DNA from: Parachlamydiaceae bacterium
GTDB taxonomy: Bacteria > Chlamydiota > Chlamydiia > Chlamydiales > Parachlamydiaceae
Length of the DNA stretch: 5,040 nt
Direction of reading: 5' to 3'
Assembly (NCBI GenBank): GCA_013414685.1
Contig: CP058704.1
Location: forward strand, 2,602,166 to 2,607,205
Part shown: positions 1 to 5,040 of the stretch, piece after piece
Position numbering within the stretch: the stretch's first letter is position 1
How the letters are laid out: every line of letters begins with the position of its first letter
The notes under the pieces: generated by a model
Told to the model about the DNA's origin: nothing
Databases searched by the model: none
What the model saw: the letters and a program-made list of their open reading frames with translations, nothing else
Position numbers and translations under genes: made by a program

Positions 1-585
1 AAGAACATCGGCCGTGTCTTCTACTTGTTCTCTTTCAGGAAGATCATCCCCTTTATAGTGGATTGTTTCAGCGAAGACTTCAACAATTTTAGAAGCTTGT
101 TCCATCACGTTTTCACGTTCTTCTCCTTCCCAAACTTCACGAATACGTATAATAAGTTCGGTTAATCCCATTAAACCATGACTGCTTGTAGGAGGGAGGT
201 AGGTGGCTGCAAAAATGGGTTGGAGATGGGGAGTTAAGATTAAATTTAAGGGCCAACCTGCCGATCCCGCCATCATGCTTTGAGCAAATTCCATGTAAAG
301 CCCGTCCACTTCAGGCAGTTCCTCGCGATCAACCTTGATATTGATAAAAGTTTCATTCATCAATTGCGCGACATTTAGATTCTCAAAACATTCTTGCTCC
401 ATGACATGGCACCAATGGCATGTTGCGTAGCCAATAGAAAGAAAAATCGGTTTGTCGAGCTCAATGGCAGCTTTAAAGGCCTCTTCGCCCCAAGGATACC
501 AATCTACAGGATTGTGCGCATGCTGGAGAAGATAAGGGGATTTTTGTTTGATTAAGCGATTTGTGTAAAGGTGCCTTTCTGTCAT
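1..585 (-). CDS. YyaL/DUF255-type thioredoxin-fold protein, N-terminal part (C-terminus beyond the window)
   Basis: The minus-strand frame is open for exactly 195 codons, from the ATG at 585-583 to the window edge. The N-terminus carries the family signature: [18 protein letters not shown] at residues 16-33, [18 protein letters not shown] at about 45-62 with the CHWC redox motif at 56-59, then [12 protein letters not shown] and SAGWPLNL with the cis-Pro-like region. This is the Thioredox_DsbH/DUF255 family (COG1331, B. subtilis YyaL, animal SPATA20). Known members are about 650-700 residues, with a second six-hairpin glycosidase-like domain that would lie outside this window. The biochemical role of the family is not settled; a thiol-disulfide function is inferred from CxxC. 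No signal peptide is visible, so it is probably cytoplasmic. The start is supported by AAGGGA six bases upstream. The frame is intact, and it contains no homopolymer longer than five, unlike the gene on the other side of the intergenic region. Confidence 0.93.
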   Translation of the reverse strand, partial: MTERHLYTNRLIKQKSPYLLQHAHNPVDWYPWGEEAFKAAIELDKPIFLSIGYATCHWCHVMEQECFENLNVAQLMNETFINIKVDREELPEVDGLYMEFAQSMMAGSAGWPLNLILTPHLQPIFAATYLPPTSSHGLMGLTELIIRIREVWEGEERENVMEQASKIVEVFAETIHYKGDDLPEREQVEDTADVL

Positions 586-591
586 TTGCTA

Positions 592-648
592 TCCCTTATT
601 CCTGAATTATCATTCACTGAGTTTGGAATAAGGAGATACTCTTATTTC
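592..648 (-). promoter_or_regulatory. Leader of the YyaL-type gene: Shine-Dalgarno inside an inverted repeat with a competing hairpin
   Basis: Read on the minus strand, the Shine-Dalgarno AAGGGA (597-592) overlaps the right arm of a perfect 9-bp inverted repeat: CCTTATTCC (633-625) and GGAATAAGG (602-594), with a 22-base loop. Just upstream, AATAAGAG (646-639) can pair with CTC and TTATT at 637-627 to form an alternative hairpin with a three-base loop and one bulged C. The two structures share the CCTTATT segment, so they exclude each other. This is the geometry of a translational switch, or simply of an operator. No T-run follows, so it is not an intrinsic terminator. The pairing is seen; the regulation is inferred. 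Confidence 0.4.
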
Positions 649-731
649 TTTCACAAATCAAGGAATTTTTTTGATTTATTTGTTTTTCCACTGTAAATCG
701 AGAAAAGGTGTTTTAATCGGAGTTCTTAAGT

Positions 732-797
732 ATGTGGCTTTTTAAGCCATCAGCCTTAAACAAGCTGACTTCCTTGCGAATAGGCATTACATCATGA
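732..797 (+). CDS. Doubtful 21-codon ORF with a possible ribosome binding site
   Basis: ATG at 732 opens a 21-residue frame (begins MWLFKPSALNK, ends GITS) to the TGA at 795-797. CGGAG at 718-722 sits nine bases upstream and could serve as a Shine-Dalgarno. Both hairpins at 735-768 lie inside it. An ORF this short arises easily by chance, and there is no membrane segment or recognisable motif. It is listed only because the start context is reasonable. Confidence 0.12.
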   Translation: MWLFKPSALNKLTSLRIGITS

Positions 798-987
798 GAT
801 TATCTATAAAGTCTAAATTTGACTTTGAGAGATGGGGAAATAAAGAGTTTTCAGACGATGGTTAGATAAGGCGAAAGTTTGGTTTAAATTTAATGTTGAG
901 TTTTTATCTATCTCCTATTATACCTCCTAATTTGCACTTAGGTTTGCTAAGACAAGAGGAGCACTCACTAGGTCAAATGATTATCTT

Positions 988-1002
988 TAAGGAAAACCTA
1001 TG
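988..1002 (+). promoter_or_regulatory. Shine-Dalgarno and start codon of the coiled-coil gene
   Basis: TAAGGA at 988-993 is followed by six bases and then ATG at 1000-1002. This spacing is close to ideal and fixes the start of the long gene. The frame behind it at once gives a signal peptide. Confidence 0.7.
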
Positions 1003-1161
1003 TCTAAACTAACTTTTCAGTCATTCCCCTATAAACTTGTTGCCTATGGAATTGTACCCTCTCTTTGCTTGAATGCAAGCTTTTTAACCGCAAGTAGCGT
1101 GGAGGCACAAAAAAGACTCTCTGGTTATTTTAGAAGGACGTTATCAGGGGCAAGTTCCTGA
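1000..1161 (+). other. N-terminal fragment with signal peptide
   Basis: As written, the start frame runs 53 codons to the TGA at 1159-1161. Residues 1-36 form a secretory signal: Lys at 3 and 12, a hydrophobic stretch from about 13 to 31 (LVAYGIVPSLCLNASFL), and V-E-A before Q37 as a signal peptidase I site. There is no lipobox. True coding leaves this frame at the six-A run 1109-1114. The adjacent frame continues with DSLVILEGRYQGQVPEGANL, a non-coiled-coil stretch of about 30 residues ahead of the rod. Confidence 0.65.
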
Positions 1162-1407
1162 AGGTGCAAATCTTCAGCAAAAAGTTAAATTTTTAACACA
1201 TTTGGCGAATGAACAAGCCGAAAAATTCGGAATTTAAGAGAAGAGGTACAGCTTTTAAAAATAAACTGCATGTGGCTCAATTAGCCTTGCTTTCAGAGGA
1301 AAATGGCAATTACAAACAACTCTACTCTGCATTAAAAAAGAGACAATCCAAATAAAAGAAACAAAAGAACAGCTTGAAAAAATAGCCAATCAACTCAAAA
1401 AGAGAAT

Positions 1408-2144
1408 GAAGAAAAAGCCTGAAAAGCAACGAAGACGATGCACAGATCATCTCTTTAATGACAGCGTTGGAGAGCCATGCTTTTGCTCTTGATCAACTAA
1501 AGGAAAAATATCAACAGGAGTTAGCAAGTCTCTACTTCAGAAACCCAAGCTAAACAGGAACGCCTCAAGAAGGTCATTGTTCAATTAAAGAAAAAAATAA
1601 GGCAGAACAAGAGAAAATCAAGCAGCCCAAGCACAAATTAAATCTTTAATGGCTGCATTGGAGCAGCAAAATCAGCAAGGCGAAGATCAATATAAACAAC
1701 TTTATGCAAATTTGGAAAAGGAATCTTTGGAAAAGCAAACTAAATTGCAAAAGATTCATCAACAATTGAAGAAAAATATCACCTTGAAAAACAAAAAGCG
1801 AAGAAGTTGAAGCTTATCTGATTTCTCTCATAACCGCTTTGGAGTTGGAAACTTTAGTTTTAGCTCAAAAGGAACAACAATATCAAAAAGAACTGGCTGC
1901 AAAGACTTTAGAGAATCGGGAAAACTATCCTGAGCTTTTAGCTACGCTGGAAATGGAATTGGCGCAAAATAGAGGGAAGCAAGCTGAATTTGAAGAAATT
2001 ATTTTTCAATTAAAGCGCAAGAACAATCTTGAAAAGCGTAAACGAGAAGAATCCGAAAACCAACTTGCTCAATTAATGACAGCATTGGAACTTCAAACAT
2101 TAGCCATCGCTTATAAGCAAGAACCCATTCAAAACATTCAGTCG
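1408..2144 (+). repeat. Four degenerate protein-level repeats in the coiled-coil gene (LMTALE module)
   Basis: After frame correction, four copies of one module appear at about 1408-1526, 1599-1717, 1780-1898 and 2025-2144. Each has QLKKEN or a variant (QLKKKN, QLKKKY, QLKRKN) just before it, then 16 charged residues, then LMTALE, LMAALE, LITALE or LMTALE (starts 1455, 1646, 1827, 2073), then about 18 residues, with a Tyr-Gln or Tyr-Lys pair in copies 1-3. Copies 3 and 4 share L-x-T-L-x-x-A after the core. Corrected spacing between cores is 65, 61 and 82 residues. The DNA copies are diverged, so this is an old protein repeat, not a recent tandem duplication. The spacing agrees only when the missing bases are restored, which independently supports the corrected frame. 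Confidence 0.6.
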
Positions 2145-2225
2145 CCCGCTATTAGCTTTGAACAACAGGAATATCAGCAGTTAAAAAAGAAAACGCTTCT
2201 TATCTGCATCAGATTACTGAATTAG
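1800..2225 (+). other. Readable coiled-coil fragment, repeats 3-4
   Basis: The frame is continuous from about 1800. It covers the second half of repeat 3 and all of repeat 4, including LVLAQKEQQYQKELAAKTLE and an acidic-basic helix ending in QLKRKNNLEKRK. True coding leaves it at the six-A run 2183-2188. The last dozen residues before the TGA at 2217-2219 or TAG at 2223-2225 (beginning TLLICIR) are out of frame and should be ignored. The TTG at 1839 is an internal Leu codon, not a start. Confidence 0.6.
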
Positions 2226-2293
2226 AAAACGAGCTTAAAAATTATCATCATACACTTGCTCAATTCGAAGAGGAGCTGATTAATCAGAAAAAA

Positions 2294-2661
2294 TTATCGA
2301 TGATCAGGAAATGGATGTTGCGACCCTGGTCGAAAAGATGGCAACTGTAACAGATGGTCCTATCAGGGACTTATTTGACGCTTGGCAAACAGAGCATATT
2401 CTTTTAAAAATGAGCAAAACTTTTAAAACTCTATGAAGAGTTTTTAGCAGAAAATGAAAGGGCAAGTAAAAAATGCCCGAGGAATCAGTTAATTGGGAAA
2501 TGCTTTATTTTGCCTTTGAAAATGAACAGCTTTTAAGAATGTTCACTGAAAAGAGCCGGCAGAATTCAACTTTGGAAAGCACCGACTTATTAACAGCGCA
2601 AGAAGCCCTAGATAACCTTCACAATGAGTATGAGCAAAAATCCAACAAATCATTCAATTAA
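2294..2661 (+). other. Middle segment: possible break in the coiled coil
   Basis: After corrections at 2288, 2406, 2416 and 2468 this reads through MATVTDGPIRDLFDAWQTE, then an acidic stretch, then MPEESVNWEMLYFAFENEQL. Gly, Pro and several Trp and aromatic residues appear here and almost nowhere else in the rod, so it may be a short folded hinge between coiled-coil arms. The ATG at 2473 follows directly after a shortened A-run with no Shine-Dalgarno, so it is an internal Met. Confidence 0.45.
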
Positions 2662-3269
2662 AAGAACAAGAGAAGGAACAAGCATTAAATGCTTTGAATC
2701 ATCAACTTGCAGAAATTCAAAAACATTTGGATGTTGAAAAGAAGGATGCAGTCCACGAAGATACGAATGCTTACAGTCATCTTGCAGATGCTCTAGAAGT
2801 GTCCAATTTACAACATGCCTATGTGCTTGGAAACGCGAAGCTGGAAACTGAAGAAAATGTGCAGCAGTTGATCAAACGTTTGAACGAAGAGCGCACAAAA
2901 ACTGAAATAGCTCACAAAAATCTGGATGAACTGCAACAAATTTATGATCAAACTGTCAAATTGTACAATGAAATTTATAGCGATCATAAATTTGCTCAAA
3001 AACAACTTGAAACTGTTCAGAAAGACCTTGATGAAAGTAAGATGAATCATCTTGTTGAATTAGACAGCCTCGAAGCCAGGATGGAAAATTTAGCCAGGGA
3101 ACTTAAAAACGAGCAGGAGTTGACTCAAGAGTTGCAAGCGCGCTTAACTGCCTCAAAATCAGAAATAGAGACTCTGAGAACATTTGAAAAAGAAAAGAAT
3201 GACACAAACAAAATTAAAAACACTTCTGTAAGCCACCTTGAAGCACTTGCTTTGCAAGAAAATCTTTAA
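2640..3269 (+). other. Longest uninterrupted coiled-coil segment
   Basis: About 205 codons run without a break from the A-run at 2636-2640 to the one at 3259-3262. The helix is strongly amphipathic and continuous, for example QLIKRLNEERTKTEIAHKNL and ELTQELQARLTASKSEIETL, with Leu, Ile or Ala at a/d-like positions and charged residues between. At least six A-runs of five lie inside it and all are intact. The final residues before the TAA at 3267-3269 are out of frame by one base. Confidence 0.6.
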
Positions 3270-3419
3270 AGCAAACCTTTCAAGAATTAGAGCAAAATAA
3301 AAAAATCATTGCCGATCAAGAACAAATGTTAAAACAGGTTTACCAGGATAAACTTCAACTTGTAAATCAACTTCAGGCCATCCCTTTAACAACGGAAGAA
3401 ATTGCTCAATTACAAAAAA

Positions 3420-3870
3420 TGCTGAAAGCCTTAAGTATGAGATTGAAGGATTAAAGGCTGCGCAGCTTCAGCAAATGCAGGCTGCTGCAGCGCAAGAAGA
3501 TCTTATGACTCAATCGCAAATTGAACTGGAGCATTATAAACAGATTGGCGGTCAATTAGAAGGTACAATTAAAGAACTTTTGAACCATAAGGATTCCCAG
3601 CAAATCGCACTGCGCGAAAAACAAGAAGAGATACAAAGTTTAATGATCGAAATGAAACAAGCTGAAGAAAAATTTAATCAGCAGCTTCAGGAATTTATGG
3701 CCCTTTTAGAAGCAGAAAAGTATAAAAATTTTGAGTTCGAAAGAGAGCTTGAAAACCGCAATATTCTCACTGAAAATAATCATCAAACCTTGCAAGATAT
3801 CACTGAGGAGCTTGAGAGGCTGAAGAATGAAATTGCTTTGAAAGATCAAAGTTTGCTTGTCCAAAAATAG
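3420..3870 (+). other. C-terminal coiled-coil segment
   Basis: A continuous frame of about 150 codons includes an Ala/Gln-rich stretch (LQQMQAAAAQEDLMTQSQ), a small Gly-Gly break (QIGGQLEG) and then regular Glu/Lys-rich heptads to LLVQK. It ends at the TAG at 3868-3870, which disappears if the five-A run 3863-3867 is restored to six, giving the continuation KIEVEDLQERLREM. Confidence 0.55.
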
Positions 3871-3922
3871 AAGTCGAAGATCTTCAAGAAAGATTGCGGG
3901 AAATGAAAGTTGAACAAGAAAA

Positions 3923-4275
3923 ATCCAGTTGCAACTTCAGATGGCTGAAGAGGGACAAAAAGCCTTTGCAGAACAAAAGAGAAAAGAAGCTCTCGAGGCA
4001 CAGAGAGCTATGCTAAAAGATGAGCATGAAAAAGAGATTGACTCTCTTAAACAACAACTGAAGGCGCAAGCGGAACAAGCTGCTAATGAAGGCGATGCAA
4101 AAATCATGGCGATTCAATTGGAGCGTTTGCAAGAAGCTCTTCAACAAATGGTGAGTGAAAAACGGCTTTGCAATCTCAGGTACAAAATCAAATTTTCAAC
4201 GAAAAGATGTTAACAGAAAAATTAGAGGAAGTTTTAGCGGAGCTTGAGCATTACAAAGCTGGAAGCAGCAAGTAA
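3923..4275 (+). other. C-terminal end of the coiled-coil protein
   Basis: The frame from the A-run at 3919-3923 reads LQLQMAEEGQKAFAEQKRKE and an Ala/Gln/Lys-rich helix to about 4157. With one A added at 4158-4162 it continues KTALQSQVQNQIFNEKML to the true end, YKAGSSK followed by TAA at 4273-4275. The uncorrected frame ends earlier, at the TAA at 4211-4213, in an out-of-frame Cys/Arg/Lys-rich tail that does not match the rest. No C-terminal anchor, sorting motif or beta-barrel signature is visible. Confidence 0.55.
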
Positions 4276-4293
4276 CAAAAAAAGAAATTTTTC

Positions 4294-4347
4294 TCTTCGA
4301 TTTAATCTCAAATTGTTGTATAACAGCTCTCTAGATTTAATCGAGGG
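4294..4347 (+). promoter_or_regulatory. Hairpin covering the ribosome binding site of the small lipoprotein gene
   Basis: TCGATTTAATCT (4297-4308) pairs with AGATTTAATCGA (4333-4344) with a single T-T mismatch and a 24-base loop. Two G-U pairs and one C-G pair extend the stem to 4294-4347. The right arm contains GAGGG (4343-4347), which lies eight bases before the ATG at 4356 and is the only Shine-Dalgarno candidate. GATTTAATC also occurs as a direct repeat (4299-4307 and 4334-4342). No T-run follows (the next bases are AAAATAAA), so it is not a standard intrinsic terminator for the gene upstream. Confidence 0.45.
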
Positions 4348-4355
4348 AAAATAAA

Positions 4356-4568
4356 ATGATAAATTTTATTTCATTTTGCCTACTATTTGCAACTCTTTTC
4401 ACCTTGACTGGCTGTCTGCCATGTGGTCACTGTGAACGGATTCAGCGAAATCCAATCACACCTAAAGATTGTTACTACCAGGATTACTACGAATCAACCC
4501 CTTTATATAATCATTCCAGTGTCAAAGACACACTTGGAGTGATTTGTCCGTTTTTTATCAAATACTAA
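4356..4568 (+). CDS. Small Cys/Tyr-rich lipoprotein, unknown function
   Basis: This is a 70-codon frame from ATG 4356 to TAA 4566-4568. Residues 1-20 are a lipoprotein signal: a hydrophobic core (FISFCLLFATLFTLTGC) with lipobox L17-T18-G19-C20, so Cys20 should be lipidated after signal peptidase II cleavage. The n-region has no Lys or Arg, which is unusual. The mature part has CxxCxxC at C20, C23 and C26 (with GH between the last two), then C39 and C64, and a Tyr-rich patch YYQDYYESTPLY at about 40-51. I recognise no family. The gene follows the coiled-coil gene by 80 bp on the same strand and has its own ribosome binding site. The stop may not be the natural one: the same frame stays coding-like to the TGA at 4614-4616, and a six-T run at 4551-4556 could hide a lost base. 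Confidence 0.6.
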   Translation: MINFISFCLLFATLFTLTGCLPCGHCERIQRNPITPKDCYYQDYYESTPLYNHSSVKDTLGVICPFFIKY

Positions 4569-4666
4569 GGGTGTGAATTTTATCGCTATGACAATGACCC
4601 TGTAACGCAAAGCTGAACGGATTAGAAACGGTGTAATCTTAATCAAGAGTCTAATATTCTTAGATC
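4569..4666 (+). other. Gap between the two lipoprotein genes, with a coding-like extension
   Basis: The first 48 bases, in the frame of the upstream lipoprotein, read GCEFYRYDNDPVTQS and then TGA (4614-4616), which looks like real protein. The rest (4617-4666) has no clear Shine-Dalgarno for the next ATG. TAATAT at 4652-4657 lies nine bases before that ATG and could be a -10 box giving a nearly leaderless message, but no matching -35 is visible. Confidence 0.3.
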
Positions 4667-5040
4667 ATGAAAATCTACTTATTTTCTTTTAGTTTCCTTT
4701 TTTACTTTGTGGTTGCCACCCCTGGAAAGATCGGCCTAATTATATCTCGATTTATCAAGCAGGGCAAATGCATGAAGCTGCAAATTTACTGGATCAGGTC
4801 ATTCACTATGAAATGCCTGATTATCAATTTACCCTGTCAAAAGATGCCGTGATTTTACTTCTGGATCGGGCGACCATCCGTTTTGCTATAGGCGATACTG
4901 ACGGTGCCATTAGAGACTATCAGGCAGCTATTGAAGCAATAGACTACTACAATCAAGACTATTTACCCGAAAATTTAGCCCAAGTCTTCTTAGAAGATGA
5001 GGTAAGTGCTTATCCCGGAGAAGATTTTGAACAGATCCTA
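4667..5040 (+). CDS. TPR-type lipoprotein, COG3014-like, with one apparent frameshift; C-terminus beyond the window
   Basis: As written, the ATG frame breaks after FSFLFYFVV and ends at 4852. Adding one T to the six-T run 4698-4703 gives instead MKIYLFSFSFLFLLCGC, a textbook lipoprotein signal with lipobox L14-C15-G16-C17, and the frame then stays open to the window edge (125 residues so far). The mature protein has two TPR-like helical hairpins, at about 28-46 (Y-Q-A-G-Q-x-x-E-A-A-x-L-L-D) and 61-93 (R-A-T-I-R-F-A-I-G-D-T-D-G-A-I-R-D-Y). It then has YPGEDFEQIL at 116-125, which resembles the Y-x-G-E-D-F-E motif I recall from COG3014, a family of uncharacterised, often lipoprotein, helical-repeat proteins. 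It should be membrane-anchored and facing the periplasm. An in-frame TAG at 4661-4663 makes 4667 the only possible ATG. The Shine-Dalgarno is poor. Confidence 0.7.

Larger units (their letters stand above)
586..999. other. Divergent intergenic region, 414 bp
   Basis: This lies between the two divergent genes and holds no convincing protein gene, tRNA or rRNA. Besides the leader hairpins near 592-648 it contains several short perfect inverted repeats: TGGCTT/AAGCCA at 735-749 (three-base loop), TCAGC/GCTGA at 750-768, AAAGTC/GACTTT at 808-826 (loop TAAATTT) and CCTAA/TTAGG at 926-942. None has a T-run after it. A TATTAT at 916-921 could be a -10 box for the coiled-coil gene, but no -35 sits at proper spacing (TTGAGT at 896-901 is only 14 bases away). 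Divergent promoters must lie here, but I cannot place them with confidence. Confidence 0.5.
1000..4275 (+). pseudogene. Secreted giant coiled-coil protein gene, interrupted by more than 20 single-base losses in A-runs
   Basis: One gene can be followed from the ATG at 1000 to the TAA at 4273-4275, but the written sequence changes frame over 20 times. Restoring one A at each of the runs near 1221, 1257, 1334, 1397, 1412, 1591, 1620, 1772, 1793, 2183, 2288, 2406, 2416, 2468, 2636, 3259, 3414, 3863, 3919 and 4158, plus two bases at 1109-1114 and two in 1526-1543, yields one continuous frame of about 1,100 codons with no internal stop. The product starts with a signal peptide (residues 1-36). The rest is rich in Glu, Lys, Gln and Leu, with heptad-like Leu spacing and few Pro or Gly: a long coiled-coil rod, exported to the periplasm or surface. 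I recognise no named family. No substitution-type nonsense codon is needed to explain any break, which argues for sequence error rather than decay. Smaller ORFs across the span are pieces of this gene. Confidence 0.85.

Noticed and set aside
735..768. Two adjacent short hairpins as an intrinsic terminator or small RNA
   Set aside because: Stems are five to six pairs and no T-run follows. There is no gene end nearby for a terminator to serve.
896..921. TTGAGT/TATTAT promoter for the coiled-coil gene
   Set aside because: The two elements are only 14 bases apart, too short for a standard promoter. TATTAT alone is common in AT-rich DNA.
1408..2144. Tandem DNA repeat or CRISPR-like array
   Set aside because: The periodicity exists only at protein level after frame correction. 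The DNA copies are too diverged and unevenly spaced for a CRISPR or recent duplication.
2473..2661. Separate small gene starting at ATG 2473
   Set aside because: There is no Shine-Dalgarno, it begins directly after an A-run, and both sides join in frame to the long gene when one A is restored at each end.
2808..3050. 80-codon minus-strand ORF, hydrophobic (Phe/Leu/Ile-rich)
   Set aside because: It is the antisense of the longest intact coiled-coil segment. Its hydrophobic composition is what the reverse complement of Glu/Lys/Gln codons gives, and it has no convincing ribosome binding site.
1000..4275. Programmed ribosomal frameshifting at slippery A-runs
   Set aside because: Over 20 shifts in one message, nearly all explained by one missing A, is not plausible for programmed recoding, and no consistent stimulatory structure follows the sites.
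4276..4297. A-rich/T-rich symmetric stretch after the coiled-coil stop (AGAAA-TT-TTTCT) as a terminator
   Set aside because: The stem is only five A/T-rich pairs with no GC core, so it would be too weak for an intrinsic terminator.

Overview
The window looks like part of a low-GC genome from a Gram-negative bacterium. The secretory signal peptide and two lipobox-type lipoprotein signals support this. I lean weakly toward an intracellular or amoeba-associated lineage such as an environmental chlamydia, but nothing here proves the taxon.

Layout. (1) Minus strand, 1-585: the N-terminal 195 residues of a DUF255/YyaL-type thioredoxin-fold protein, running off the left edge, with a leader that can fold over its own ribosome binding site. 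(2) 586-999: a divergent intergenic region holding that leader, several short inverted repeats and a doubtful 21-codon ORF. (3) Plus strand, 1000-4275: one very long gene for a secreted coiled-coil protein. As written it is broken into more than 20 frames, but the frames tile perfectly from one ATG with a good Shine-Dalgarno to one TAA. Almost every break is cured by adding one A to an A-run, which restores about 1,100 codons: a signal peptide, then about 1,000 residues of Glu/Lys/Gln/Leu-rich coiled coil with a degenerate 61-82-residue repeat near the N-terminus. (4) 4276-4355: a short gap with a long hairpin covering the next ribosome binding site. (5) 4356-4568: a small Cys- and Tyr-rich lipoprotein. 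(6) 4667 to the right edge: a second lipoprotein of TPR type, COG3014-like, whose lipobox appears only after one T is restored to a T-run.

Central observation. Runs that should hold six or more identical bases are nearly always one base short, on both A and T. Runs of five are nearly always intact, and the frame-intact YyaL-type gene has no run of six. This length threshold points first to consensus error at homopolymers, not to gene decay. Transcriptional slippage at poly(A) tracts is the biological alternative.

If the genes are real and intact, the plus-strand cluster would make an exported coiled-coil rod plus two membrane-anchored lipoproteins, which suggests a cell-envelope or surface role. 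That role is inference.
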